Of a DNA stretch of 64,000 nucleotides, positions 42,250-51,229 are shown one piece after another (position 1 is the first letter of the stretch; each line of letters begins with the position of its first letter). Made by a program: the position numbers and the translations under genes. The DNA lies in assembly GCF_021654135.1 (NCBI RefSeq), contig NZ_JAKGSD010000046.1, positions 1-64,000 on the forward strand, given 5' to 3'. A model generated the notes under the pieces. That model ran no database searches. It was not told the origin of the DNA and was given only the letters and a program-made list of their open reading frames with translations. Source of the stretch: Amycolatopsis tucumanensis (lineage in GTDB: Bacteria; Actinomycetota; Actinomycetes; Mycobacteriales; Pseudonocardiaceae).

Positions 42250-43146
42250 ATGGCTCCCGCACCCCCTGGTCCCGGCACGGTCGGCGACCGCGTGCTGCGT
42301 GAAAAGGAGCGGGCCGAGAACTTTCCGGTAGCACTGCGGATACTTCCCCGTGACCTGCGCGCGGACCTGGTGGCGGTGTACGACGTCGCCCGGGTCATCG
42401 ACGATCTGGGTGATGAGTCAGCAATCGAGGACCGCACGCCCGGGTTATTGCGATTCCAGCGCGATCTGGAACGCGCCTTTCGGGGGGATCAACCACACGA
42501 ACGGGTATTGCGTGATCTTCTTCCCGCGATTCACCGGCGGGATCTGGAACTCGACCCGTTCAATCGCCTCGTGCGGGCGAACCTCCAGGACCAGCGAGTC
42601 GCGTCCTACGCCACGCAGGCCGAACTGGAGGACTACTGCGTGCTCTCCGCCGATCCGGTCGGGCGGATCGTGCTGCGCGTCTTCGGCGTGCGCGACCCGG
42701 TCGCCGAGCGCCTGTCCGACCGGGTGTGCACCGCGCTCCAGCTGATCGAGCACTGCCAGGACGTGGCCGAGGACCGCCGCAACGGGCGGGTCTACCTGCC
42801 GCGAACCGGCCTGGCCGCGTTCGGCGCCACCGAGGCCGACCTGGACGCCACCACGACGAGCCGCCCGGTGCGGCTGGCCGTCGCCGCCCAGACCGCCCGC
42901 GCGCTCGACCTCCTCACCGAGGGCGCGGCGCTGCTGGACCGCCTGCACGGCTGGGCGCGGCTCGCCGTGGCCGGCTACATCGCCGGGGGGCTGGCCACCC
43001 TCGACGCGCTGCGCCGCGCCCGCTGGGACGTCCTGGCAGGCACCCCGCGCCCGCGCAAGACCGACGTCCTGGCGCACCTGACCGCCCTGCTGGTGCGCCC
43101 GTCCGCCCATGTCCGACGGATCCGGGAAGGTGGTCGGCTCACATGA
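42250..43146 (+). CDS. hpnC: Hydroxysqualene/squalene synthase subunit HpnC
   Basis: 298 residues. HpnC, HpnD and HpnE together turn two farnesyl diphosphates into squalene; HpnC converts presqualene diphosphate to hydroxysqualene. It has the all-helical prenyl-condensing fold. The first aspartate motif is YDVARVIDDLGDE and the second EHCQDVAEDRRNGRVYLP. The start is the ATG at 42250 (MAPAPPGPG); upstream in-frame codons encode no recognisable protein. The TGA overlaps the hpnD ATG. Confidence 0.93.
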   Translation: MAPAPPGPGTVGDRVLREKERAENFPVALRILPRDLRADLVAVYDVARVIDDLGDESAIEDRTPGLLRFQRDLERAFRGDQPHERVLRDLLPAIHRRDLELDPFNRLVRANLQDQRVASYATQAELEDYCVLSADPVGRIVLRVFGVRDPVAERLSDRVCTALQLIEHCQDVAEDRRNGRVYLPRTGLAAFGATEADLDATTTSRPVRLAVAAQTARALDLLTEGAALLDRLHGWARLAVAGYIAGGLATLDALRRARWDVLAGTPRPRKTDVLAHLTALLVRPSAHVRRIREGGRLT

Positions 43147-44003
43147 CGACACCCACGATCGACCAGGCCTACGCCACCTGCGAGGACATCACCAGGACGG
43201 AGGCCCGCAACTTCTACTGGGGCATCCGGCTGCTCACCCGTCAGCGCCGGTCGGCGCTGTGCGCGGTGTACGCGCTGGCGCGGCGCGTCGACGACATCGG
43301 CGACGGCGACCTGCCGGTCGAGGAGAAGGCCGCGCAGCTGGAGATCGTGCGCAAGGAGCTGGCCGCGCTCGACCGCAGCACCGACCCGGTGATGGTCGCG
43401 GTCGCCGACGCCGCCCACCGCTACCCGGTGCCGCTGGAGGCGTTCGAGGAGCTGCTCGACGGCGTGTGGATGGACATCGAGGGCCGCCGCTACGGCACCT
43501 TCGACGAGCTGACCGAGTACTGCCGGTGCGTGGCCGGGTCGATCGGGCGGCTGTGCCTGGGCGTGTTCGGGCACAAACCGCACCCGCAGGCCGCCCGCTA
43601 CGCCGACGCGCTCGGAATCGCCCTGCAGCAGACGAACATCCTCCGCGACATCCGCGAAGACCTCCTGGGCGGCCGGATCTACCTGCCGAAGGAGGACCTC
43701 GACGCGTTCGGGGTCGAGCTGCGGATCACCGACGGCGCGCTGGCCGACCCGGACGGCGGCCTGGCGAACCTCATCCGGCACAGCGCGGCCCGCGCCCGCG
43801 AGTGGTACGCCGACGGCATGCGGCTGGGCCCGCTGCTGGATCGCCGCAGCGGCGCGTGCTGCCTGGCGATGGCCGGCATCTACCGGCAGCTGCTGGAACG
43901 GATCGCCGACGACCCCGCCGCGGTGTACGACAAGCGTCTTTCCTTGTCCGGCAGGGAAAAGCTGGGCGTGGCGGTCCGCGCGCTGGGCGGGCGGGCGGCA
44001 TGA
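43143..44003 (+). CDS. hpnD: Presqualene diphosphate synthase HpnD
   Basis: 286 residues. HpnD joins two farnesyl diphosphates head to head into presqualene diphosphate. The aspartate motifs are YALARRVDDIGD and NILRDIREDLLGGRIYLP, both intact. It starts inside the hpnC stop (ATGA) and its own stop overlaps hpnE in the same way, so the three squalene genes are made in fixed proportion. Confidence 0.95.
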   Translation: MTTPTIDQAYATCEDITRTEARNFYWGIRLLTRQRRSALCAVYALARRVDDIGDGDLPVEEKAAQLEIVRKELAALDRSTDPVMVAVADAAHRYPVPLEAFEELLDGVWMDIEGRRYGTFDELTEYCRCVAGSIGRLCLGVFGHKPHPQAARYADALGIALQQTNILRDIREDLLGGRIYLPKEDLDAFGVELRITDGALADPDGGLANLIRHSAARAREWYADGMRLGPLLDRRSGACCLAMAGIYRQLLERIADDPAAVYDKRLSLSGREKLGVAVRALGGRAA

Positions 44004-45355
44004 GGCAGCGGGTCGCGGTCGTCGGTGGCGGTCTCGCCGGGATCACCGCGGCCCTGCGCTGCGCCGACGCCGGGCACGAGGTGACGCTGCTGGAGTCCCG
44101 CGGCCTGCTGGGCGGCCTGACGCACTCGTTCACCCGCGGCGGCCTGCACGTCGACAACGGGCAGCACGTGTTCCTCCGCTGCTGCACCGCGTACGTGAAT
44201 CTCTTGCGGCGGCTCGGGGTGATGGACCGCGTGCACCTCCAGCCGCGGCTGGAGATCCCGGTGCGCTCGCCGCGGCTGCGCCGTCCGGTGTGGCTGCGCC
44301 GCAACCCGTTGCCCGCGCCGCTGCACCTCGCGGACTCGGTGCTGCGCTACACCCCGCTCGGCCTCGGCGACCGGATGCGCTTCGCCGGCGCCGCGCTCGC
44401 GCTGAAGTCGGTCGACCCGGCCGCGCCCAGCTCCGACCGGCGCACGTTCGGCGAATGGCTGTCCGCGCACGGGCAGAGCCGTGAGGCGATCACCAAACTC
44501 TGGGACCTGGTGGGCATCGCGACGCTGAACGCCCCCGCGGAGCGGGCGTCGCTCGGCTTGGCCGCGACCGTCTTCCAGGTGGGCCTGCTGACCGACGCGG
44601 ACGCGGCCGACATCGGCTGGGCCACCGTCCCGCTGCGGCGGCTGCACGGCGAGCCCGCGCTGGCCCGGCTGACCGAGGCGGGCGTCACCGTCCGGCTCAA
44701 CGCCAAGGTGACCGGGCTGTCCCGTGCGGACGGCTCCTGGCGGATCGGGACCGGCGAGCCGGTCGAGGCCGACCAGGTCGTGCTGGCCGTGCCGCCCCCG
44801 GTCGCGGCGAAACTGCTGCCCGCGGGCGCGGTCCGGCTGCCCGCGGACTTCGCCGACGCGCTGGGCAGCTCGCCGATCGTCAACGCGCACGTCGTCCTCG
44901 ACCGCCCGGTCACGGACGAGCCGTTCTTCGCCGTCGTGGACTCGCCGCTGCAGTGGGTGTTCGACCGCACCACCTCCGCCGGCCTCGACCGCGGCCAGTA
45001 CCTCGCGATCTCGCTGTCCGCGGCCGAGGAGGAGATCGACCTGCCGGTGCGGGCGCTGCGGGAACGCTTGCTGCCCGCGCTGCGCGAAGTGCTGCCCGCC
45101 GCACGCGACGCGGAGGTGCTCGACTTCTTCGTGACACGAGAACGGCACGCCACGTTCCGTCCCGCGCCGGGCAGCGCGGGGCTGCGCCCACAGGCCCGCA
45201 CCCGCGCCCCGGGGCTGGTTCTGGCCGGCGCGTGGACCGCCACCGGGTGGCCGGCGACCATGGAAGGCGCCGTGCGCAGCGGTGAGGCGGCCGCCCAAGC
45301 CGTGCTCGGGACCCCCGCGGGGGCGCCGGGCCGATCGGAAGGGATACCCGCATGA
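44000..45355 (+). CDS. hpnE: Hydroxysqualene dehydroxylase HpnE
   Basis: 451 residues. HpnE is the FAD-dependent amine-oxidase-like enzyme that reduces hydroxysqualene to squalene. The FAD-binding loop is VAVVGGGLAGITAALRCADAG followed by LLESRGLLGG, and the C-terminal FAD segment is LVLAGAWTATGWPATMEGAV. It overlaps hpnD upstream and the polyprenyl synthase downstream by four bases. Confidence 0.95.
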   Translation: MRQRVAVVGGGLAGITAALRCADAGHEVTLLESRGLLGGLTHSFTRGGLHVDNGQHVFLRCCTAYVNLLRRLGVMDRVHLQPRLEIPVRSPRLRRPVWLRRNPLPAPLHLADSVLRYTPLGLGDRMRFAGAALALKSVDPAAPSSDRRTFGEWLSAHGQSREAITKLWDLVGIATLNAPAERASLGLAATVFQVGLLTDADAADIGWATVPLRRLHGEPALARLTEAGVTVRLNAKVTGLSRADGSWRIGTGEPVEADQVVLAVPPPVAAKLLPAGAVRLPADFADALGSSPIVNAHVVLDRPVTDEPFFAVVDSPLQWVFDRTTSAGLDRGQYLAISLSAAEEEIDLPVRALRERLLPALREVLPAARDAEVLDFFVTRERHATFRPAPGSAGLRPQARTRAPGLVLAGAWTATGWPATMEGAVRSGEAAAQAVLGTPAGAPGRSEGIPA

Positions 45356-46362
45356 CCGCTGTACTCGATTCCCTGCAGCAGGGCAGGCAGGCCGTCCTGC
45401 CCGCGATGCGGGCCGCCGTCGACCGGCTCGACCCGGCCAGCCGCGCCATCGCCTACTACCACCTCGGCTGGACCGACCTGGACGGCAACCCGACCTCCGG
45501 CGGCGGCAAGGCCGTGCGTCCCGCGCTGGCGCTGCTGTCCGCCGAGGCCGCGGGCGCGCCACCGGCCACCGGGCTGCCCGGCGCGGTCGCGGTGGAGCTG
45601 GTGCACAACTTCTCGCTGTTGCACGACGACCTGATGGACGGCGACACCGAGCGGCGGCACCGGCCGACCGTGTGGGCGGTGCGCGGCGCGGCCAGCGCCA
45701 TCCTCACCGGCGACGCGATGCTCGCCCTGGCCAACGAGGTCCTGCTGGACGCCGAGGGACCGGGCGCGGTCGCCGCGGCGCGCCTGCTGTCCGAGGCGGT
45801 CGGCGAGCTGATCCGCGGCCAGGTCCTCGACGTGGCCTTCGAGCAGCGCGACGACGTCACCCTCGACGAGTGCCTGGACATGGCGGGCGGCAAGACCGGC
45901 GCGCTGCTGTCGGCCAGCTCCGCGATCGGTGCCGTGCTCGCCTGCGCGCCCGCCCGCACGGTCGAGGCGCTCGCCGGGTTCGGCGCCGACCTGGGCCTGG
46001 CCTTCCAGCTGGTCGACGACGTGCTCGGAATCTGGGGCGAGCCGTCGGTCACCGGCAAGCCGGTGCACTCCGACCTGCGAGCCCGCAAGAAGAGCCTGCC
46101 GGTCACCTACGCCGTCACCCACGGCGGCGCGCCCGGCCGGGAGCTGGCCGCGTGGCTGACCGGCGGCGACGTCGCCGACGACGCGGCCGTGCGCCGCGCC
46201 GCCGACCTGGTCGACCTGGCCGGCGGGCGGGCGTGGGCGCTGGAGGAAGCCCACCGCCGGATGGCGGCGGGACGGCAGAAGCTCGAGGACGCCGAGGTCC
46301 CGGGACGGGTGCGCGAGGAGCTGCTGGCCCTCGCGCGGTTCATCGTGACCAGGGAGGCCTGA
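45352..46362 (+). CDS. Polyprenyl (farnesyl/geranylgeranyl) diphosphate synthase
   Basis: 336 residues, overlapping the hpnE stop. It condenses isopentenyl diphosphate with an allylic diphosphate. The first aspartate-rich motif is D92-D-L-M-D96, and the second region FQLVDDVLGIWG has D222-D223. Residues just before the first motif are NFSLLH; no bulky aromatic pair is obvious, so product length (C15 or C20) cannot be fixed. Its place in the operon suggests it supplies farnesyl diphosphate to HpnCDE. shc begins immediately after its stop. Confidence 0.92.
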   Translation: MTAVLDSLQQGRQAVLPAMRAAVDRLDPASRAIAYYHLGWTDLDGNPTSGGGKAVRPALALLSAEAAGAPPATGLPGAVAVELVHNFSLLHDDLMDGDTERRHRPTVWAVRGAASAILTGDAMLALANEVLLDAEGPGAVAAARLLSEAVGELIRGQVLDVAFEQRDDVTLDECLDMAGGKTGALLSASSAIGAVLACAPARTVEALAGFGADLGLAFQLVDDVLGIWGEPSVTGKPVHSDLRARKKSLPVTYAVTHGGAPGRELAAWLTGGDVADDAAVRRAADLVDLAGGRAWALEEAHRRMAAGRQKLEDAEVPGRVREELLALARFIVTREA

Positions 46363-48264
46363 ATGACGCAGACCGCGGACCCGGCGGCCAGATCCGCCGC
46401 CGGCGCCGCCGAGACGCTGGACCGTGCGGTCGCCCACCTCAAGGGGCTGCAACGCGACGGCGGCTGGTGGAAGGGCGAGCTGCAGACCAACGTCACCATG
46501 GACGCCGAGGACCTGCTGATGCGGGAGTTCCTCGGCATCCGCACCGCGCGTGAGACCGAGGAGGCCGCGCGCTGGATCCGCTCGCAGCAGCGCGCGGACG
46601 GCACCTGGGCCACCTTCCACGGCGGCCCCGGCGACCTGTCGACCACGCTGGAGGCGTGGGTCGCGCTGCGGCTGGCCGGGGACTCGCCGGACGAGCCGCA
46701 CATGCGGCGGGCGGCGGAGTTCGTCCGCGCGGGCGGCGGGGTCGAGGCCAGCCGCGTGTTCACCCGGATCTGGCTGGCGCTGTTCGGGCTGTGGTCGTGG
46801 GACGACCTGCCGAACATGCCGCCCGAGCTGGTGCTGCTGCCGTCCTGGGTGCCGCTCAACGTCTACGACTGGGGCTGCTGGGCGCGGCAGACCGTGGTGC
46901 CGCTGACCGTGGTCAGCACCCTGCGGCCGGTCCGCCCGCTGCCGTTCGGCATCGACGAGCTGCGCACCGGCGTGAAGCGCGGCGGCGGGCTCGTCGCGCC
47001 GTGGACCTGGTCCGGCGCCTTCCACTACCTCGACAAGGCCCTGCACCTCTACGCCAAGGTCGCGGTCAAGCCGGTGCGGGAGTTCGCGATGCGGCAGGCC
47101 GCGGAGTGGATCCTGGCCAGGCAGGAGGCCGACGGCGGGTGGGGCGGCATCCAGCCGCCGTGGGTGTACTCCCTGCTCGCGCTGCACCTGCTCGGCTACT
47201 CGCTGGACCACCCGGCGATGCGCGCGGGCCTGCAGGGGCTGGAGGGGTTCCTGATCCGCGAGGAGACGCCCGAGGGCACCGTGCGGCGGCTGGAGGCCTG
47301 CCAGTCGCCGGTGTGGGACACCGCGCTGGCGATCACCGCGCTGCTGGACGCGGGCGCGCCCGCCGACGACCCGCACGTGCTCAAGGCCGTCGACTGGATG
47401 CTCGGCGAGGAGATCACCGTGCGCGGCGACTGGGCCGTGCGACGGCCCGACCTCGACCCGGGCGGCTGGGCGTTCGAGTTCGCCAACGACCTCTACCCGG
47501 ACACCGACGACACCGCCGAGGTCGTGCTCGGCCTGCGCCGCGTCGCGCACCCGGACCGGGAGCGGCTGTCCGGGGCGCTGGACCGGGCCGTGGCGTGGGT
47601 GACCGGCATGCAGTCCCGCGACGGCGGTTGGGGCGCGTTCGACGCCGACAACACCCAGGAACTGACCACCAAGCTGCCGTTCTGCGACTTCGGCGCGGTC
47701 ATCGACCCGCCGTCCGCGGACGTCACCGCGCACGTGGTCGAGATGCTGGCCAAGGAGGGCAGGGCGGGCAGCCGGGAGTGCCGCCGCGGCGTGAAGTGGT
47801 TGCTGGACCACCAGGAACCCGACGGGTCTTGGTTCGGCCGCTGGGGCGCCAACTACGTCTACGGCACCGGCGCCGTCTTGCCCGCACTCGTCGAGGCCGG
47901 GGTGCCGGCGTCGGCCACCGCGATCCGGCGGGCGGTGCGGTGGCTGGCCGAGCACCAGAACGCCGACGGCGGGTGGGGCGAGGACCTGCGGTCCTACCGC
48001 GACCCGTCGTGGGCCGGGCGCGGCGACTCGACCGCGTCGCAGACCGCGTGGGCGCTGCTGGCGCTGCTCGCGGCGGGGGAGCGGGACTCGGAGGTGACCG
48101 CGCGCGGCGTGCGGTGGCTGGCGCAGACCCAGCGCGCCGACGGCACCTGGGACGAGCCGCAGTTCACCGGCACCGGCTTCCCCGGCGACTTCTACATCAA
48201 CTACCACCTGTACCGGCTGGTGTTCCCGGTGACCGCGCTCGGCCGGTACCTGGAACGGTCATGA
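46363..48264 (+). CDS. shc: Squalene-hopene cyclase
   Basis: 633 residues. It folds squalene into hopene or hopanol. The catalytic acid motif is D380-T-D-D-T-A385. Several QW repeats are visible, for example QEADGGWGGIQPPW, QSRDGGWGAFDADN and QNADGGWGEDLRSY. The protein is membrane-associated by a hydrophobic surface, not by helices. It follows the polyprenyl synthase with no gap and its TGA overlaps the ATG of the fusion gene. The C-terminal FPGDFYINYHLYRLVFPVTALGRY is normal. Confidence 0.97.
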   Translation: MTQTADPAARSAAGAAETLDRAVAHLKGLQRDGGWWKGELQTNVTMDAEDLLMREFLGIRTARETEEAARWIRSQQRADGTWATFHGGPGDLSTTLEAWVALRLAGDSPDEPHMRRAAEFVRAGGGVEASRVFTRIWLALFGLWSWDDLPNMPPELVLLPSWVPLNVYDWGCWARQTVVPLTVVSTLRPVRPLPFGIDELRTGVKRGGGLVAPWTWSGAFHYLDKALHLYAKVAVKPVREFAMRQAAEWILARQEADGGWGGIQPPWVYSLLALHLLGYSLDHPAMRAGLQGLEGFLIREETPEGTVRRLEACQSPVWDTALAITALLDAGAPADDPHVLKAVDWMLGEEITVRGDWAVRRPDLDPGGWAFEFANDLYPDTDDTAEVVLGLRRVAHPDRERLSGALDRAVAWVTGMQSRDGGWGAFDADNTQELTTKLPFCDFGAVIDPPSADVTAHVVEMLAKEGRAGSRECRRGVKWLLDHQEPDGSWFGRWGANYVYGTGAVLPALVEAGVPASATAIRRAVRWLAEHQNADGGWGEDLRSYRDPSWAGRGDSTASQTAWALLALLAAGERDSEVTARGVRWLAQTQRADGTWDEPQFTGTGFPGDFYINYHLYRLVFPVTALGRYLERS

Positions 48265-49733
48265 CCGGCGTCGTGGTCGCGCCGATGCGCGTCGAGGCCT
48301 CCGCGCTGCGGACGCCGGGCCTGGTGGTGCTGCGCGGCGGGATGGGCCCGCGCCGCGCGGCGGAATCGGCGCAGCGGCTGGCCGAGGCCGGACGGCCGGT
48401 TCTGGTCGCCGGGGTCGGCGGGGCGCTCGTGCCGGAGGTGCGGCCGGGCGACCTGGTGGTGGCGACCGAGATCGACGGCCCGGACGGGCGGGTGCCGCTG
48501 CACTCGGCGCCGGTGCTCGCCGCGGCGCTGCGGCGGCTCGGGCTGACCGTCCACCTCGGACCGATCGCGTCCGCGCCCTCCGTCGTGGACGGTGCGGAAC
48601 GGGCCAGGTACGCGCGAAACGGCGCGCTGGCTGTCGACATGGAGTCCGCGGAGTTCGCGTCGCTGCCCGGTCCGGTCGCGGTCGTTCGGACCATTGTGGA
48701 CACTCCGGATCAGCCGCTGTGGCGGCCGGGCACGGTGCTGCGTGGCCTGAGCGGACTGCGGTCGCTGCGGGCCGCGGTCCCGGCGCTGCGCGAGTGGTGC
48801 GAGGCGGCGGGGGAGGGCGAACTGCTGCTCGCCAGCCCGCGCTCGTTCTGCGCCGGCGTCGAGCGCGCCATCGAGATCGTCGAGCGGGCGCTGGAGCGGT
48901 ACGGCGCGCCGGTCTACGTGCGCCGCCAGGTGGTGCACAACGCGCACGTGGTGCGGCGGCTGGAGGCGCTGGGCGCGGTGTTCGTGCAGGAGGTCGAGGA
49001 GGTGCCGCGCGGCGCGACGACGGTGCTGGCCGCGCACGGCGTCGCCCCGGCCGTGCGGGCCGCGGCGCAGGCACGGGACCTGCGCGTGATCGACGCGACC
49101 TGCCCGCTGGTCATGAAGGTGCACACCGAGGTCAAGCGCTACACCGGACGCGGCGACACGGTGTTCCTCATCGGGCACGCCGACCACGAGGAGGTCGAGG
49201 GCACGGTCGGGGAGGCGCCGGAGCGGATCGTGGTGGTCGAGGACGCCGAAGCGGCCGCGCACGTGCGGGCGCCCGAGGGCGGCGTGGCCTACGCGATGCA
49301 GACCACGCTGGCCGTGGACGAGGCCGACGAGATCGCCTCGGTGCTGCGCTCGCGGTTCCCCGGGATCGAGGGCCCGCGACGCGACGACATCTGTTACGCC
49401 ACCACCAACCGCCAGCGCGCGGTGACGGCGGTGGCCGAGGAGGCGGACCTCGTTCTCGTGGTCGGCTCGGCGAACTCGTCCAACTCGGTGCGCCTGGTGG
49501 AAGTGGCGCGGCGGCGGGGGACCAGGGCCAGGCTCGTCGACGACGTGTCCGAAGTGGACCTGTGCTGGCTGGCCGGGGTGAAGCGGATCGGGATCACCGC
49601 GGGCGCCTCGGCCCCACCGGACCTGGTGGCGGAGCTGGTGCGGTGCCTTCGCGGGCTGGGCAGGTCGACGGTGACCGAGCGCGCGGAGGCCGATGAAGAC
49701 GTGGTTTTCACACTACCCCGGGAGGTGAGCTAG
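48261..49733 (+). CDS. hpnG/ispH: Fusion of HpnG-like nucleosidase and IspH (HMBPP reductase)
   Basis: 490 residues. The N-terminal part (about 1-185) resembles HpnG, the phosphorylase-family enzyme that removes adenine from adenosylhopane: VLVAGVGGALVPEVRPGDLVV and GALAVDMESAEFASL, the latter with the nucleoside-binding MES. The C-terminal part (about 188-490) is an IspH domain, which reduces HMBPP to IPP and DMAPP. It keeps the three [4Fe-4S] cysteines C197 (SFCAGVERAIE), C281 (DATCPLVMKVH) and C378 (ICYATTNRQ), and HGVAPAV, HADHEEVEG and SSNSVRLVEVA. No stop or frame break separates them. The gene lies between shc and hpnH. It joins a late hopanoid step and the last MEP-pathway step in one polypeptide. 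Confidence 0.88.
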   Translation: MTGVVVAPMRVEASALRTPGLVVLRGGMGPRRAAESAQRLAEAGRPVLVAGVGGALVPEVRPGDLVVATEIDGPDGRVPLHSAPVLAAALRRLGLTVHLGPIASAPSVVDGAERARYARNGALAVDMESAEFASLPGPVAVVRTIVDTPDQPLWRPGTVLRGLSGLRSLRAAVPALREWCEAAGEGELLLASPRSFCAGVERAIEIVERALERYGAPVYVRRQVVHNAHVVRRLEALGAVFVQEVEEVPRGATTVLAAHGVAPAVRAAAQARDLRVIDATCPLVMKVHTEVKRYTGRGDTVFLIGHADHEEVEGTVGEAPERIVVVEDAEAAAHVRAPEGGVAYAMQTTLAVDEADEIASVLRSRFPGIEGPRRDDICYATTNRQRAVTAVAEEADLVLVVGSANSSNSVRLVEVARRRGTRARLVDDVSEVDLCWLAGVKRIGITAGASAPPDLVAELVRCLRGLGRSTVTERAEADEDVVFTLPREVS

Positions 49734-49736
49734 ACC

Positions 49737-50741
49737 ATGGGCATGCCACTACGCCAGTCGATCCGGCTGGGTGCGTTCCTGGCCAAGCAGAAGCTGCTGC
49801 GCAAGGAGAAGTTTGCGATCCTGGTCGAGCTGGAACCGTTGTTCGCGTGCAACCTCAAGTGCGGTGGCTGCGGGAAGATCCAGCAGCCCGCGCACCTGCT
49901 GAAGCAGCGGATGCCGGTGCAGCAGGCCGTGGGCGCCGTGGAGGAGAGCGGCGCGCCGATGGTGTCCATCGCCGGTGGTGAGCCGCTGATGCACCCGCAG
50001 ATCCACGAGATCACGCGGATCCTGCTGGAGCGCAACAAGATCGTGTTCCTGTGCACGAACGCGCTGCTGCTGCCCAAGCACATCCACAAGTTCAAGCCGC
50101 ACCGCAACTTCACCTGGATGGTCCACATCGACGGGCTCGAGGAGAAGCACGACGCGTCGGTGCGCAAGGAGGGCGGTTTCCAGGCCGCGGTCGACGCGAT
50201 CCAGCTCGCGAAGTCCAAGGGCTTCAAGGTGATGACGAACACCACGTTCTTCAACACCGACACCCCGCAGGACGTCATCGACGTGCTGGACTACCTCAAC
50301 GACGTGGTCAAGGTCGACAACATGCAGCTCTCGCCCGGGTACGCCTACGAGAAGGCCCCGGACCAGGAGCACTTCCTCGGGGTGCAGCAGACGCGGGAGC
50401 TGTTCTCCAAGGCCTTCGCCGACGGGCGCCGCAAGAAGTGGCGGCTCAACCACTCGCCCGTGTTCCTCGACTTCATCGAGGGCAAGCGGGACCTGGAGTG
50501 CACGCCGTGGGGGATCCCGTCGTACTCGCTGCTGGGGTGGCAGCGGCCGTGCTACCTGCTCGACGACGGCTACGCCAAGACCTGGCGGGAGCTGATCGAG
50601 GAGACGGAGTGGGACAAGTTCGGCCGCGGCAAGGACCCGAGGTGCGCGAACTGCATGGCGCACTGCGGCTACGAACCGACGGCCGTGATCGCGACGACGA
50701 GCAGCCTGAAGGAGACGATCCGCGCCGCCGTGAGCGTCTGA
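49737..50741 (+). CDS. hpnH: Adenosylhopane synthase HpnH (radical SAM)
   Basis: 334 residues, start 3 bases after the fusion gene, with GGAGGTGAG upstream. HpnH adds a 5'-deoxyadenosyl radical to hopene to form adenosylhopane. The radical-SAM cluster motif is C-x3-C-x2-C in ACNLKCGGCGK; the SAM-binding segment is VSIAGGEPLMHPQIHEI. A C-terminal cysteine group (CANCMAHCGYEP) resembles a SPASM-type end. It is the last gene before a strong hairpin. No hpnO (aminotransferase) or ispG/dxs gene follows in this window. Confidence 0.95.
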   Translation: MGMPLRQSIRLGAFLAKQKLLRKEKFAILVELEPLFACNLKCGGCGKIQQPAHLLKQRMPVQQAVGAVEESGAPMVSIAGGEPLMHPQIHEITRILLERNKIVFLCTNALLLPKHIHKFKPHRNFTWMVHIDGLEEKHDASVRKEGGFQAAVDAIQLAKSKGFKVMTNTTFFNTDTPQDVIDVLDYLNDVVKVDNMQLSPGYAYEKAPDQEHFLGVQQTRELFSKAFADGRRKKWRLNHSPVFLDFIEGKRDLECTPWGIPSYSLLGWQRPCYLLDDGYAKTWRELIEETEWDKFGRGKDPRCANCMAHCGYEPTAVIATTSSLKETIRAAVSV

Positions 50742-50785
50742 GCTGGTCCGGCCCCGCCTCCTCGTCCGGGGGGCGGGGTCAGCTC
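50740..50785. terminator. Convergent terminator after hpnH
   Basis: AGCTG (50741-50745) pairs with CAGCT (50780-50784), and CCCCGCC (50752-50758) pairs with GGCGGGG (50772-50778). The hairpin begins at the hpnH stop and covers the end of the convergent SnoaL-like gene, so it can stop transcription from both sides. Confidence 0.75.
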
Positions 50786-51180
50786 TCGAAGAACTGGTGG
50801 TCCACGGCGATGCGCCCGTCCGCGGCGAGGGTCAGGATCTCCAGTCCCGCGCTGCGCGCCTGCCCGGTGTCGTCGGCGAGCTCCCAGTTGAACTTGACGG
50901 TGTCGCCGAGGCGGTCGGTGTTGCCGAGGGCTCTGAGCGTGACGCCGGCGGGCGCCAGGAAGTCCTCTTGGCCGCGGCGCACGCGCTGTTCGATGGCGGC
51001 GTGACCGCGGGCCGCCAGGACCGCCTGGCCGAATCCGAGGGCGGCCGCCCGGTCCCGCATCTCCCGGGGCGGTTGCAGCAGGTGCACGCCGTCCTCGGAC
51101 CACAGCAGCTCGATCAGCTTCCGGCGCGCGCTCGCGTCGGTTTCGTTCCACAGCGCGACATAGCGTTCGACGAGATCCAT
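50779..51180 (-). CDS. SnoaL/NTF2-like protein
   Basis: 133 residues of the SnoaL-like fold: the N-terminal helix DLVERYVALWNETDASAR, the DGVHLLQPPREMRDRAA segment and the closing strands LEILTLAADGRIAVDHQFFE. It is probably a small isomerase or ligand-binding protein of unknown substrate. It shares a terminator with hpnH and lies about 50 bp downstream of the ArsR-rhodanese gene, which is transcribed in the same direction. No link to hopanoid synthesis can be shown. Confidence 0.8.
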   Translation of the reverse strand: MDLVERYVALWNETDASARRKLIELLWSEDGVHLLQPPREMRDRAAALGFGQAVLAARGHAAIEQRVRRGQEDFLAPAGVTLRALGNTDRLGDTVKFNWELADDTGQARSAGLEILTLAADGRIAVDHQFFES

Positions 51181-51229
51181 GGCGGAAGCTTCGCCGGAGC
51201 CGGGATTGCGGACAATTCCCGCGCGGGTA

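Noticed and set aside
44347..48207. 1286-residue open frame antisense to the hopanoid genes
   Set aside because: Codon use and composition are those of the shadow strand in high-GC DNA (Gly/Ala/Arg/His/Gln-rich, no domain), and it overlaps well-supported hpnE, polyprenyl synthase and shc.
46656..49733. 1025-residue frame including the HpnG-IspH protein
   Set aside because: The first 535 residues are a shadow of shc; the real gene starts at the ATG at 48261 that overlaps the shc stop.
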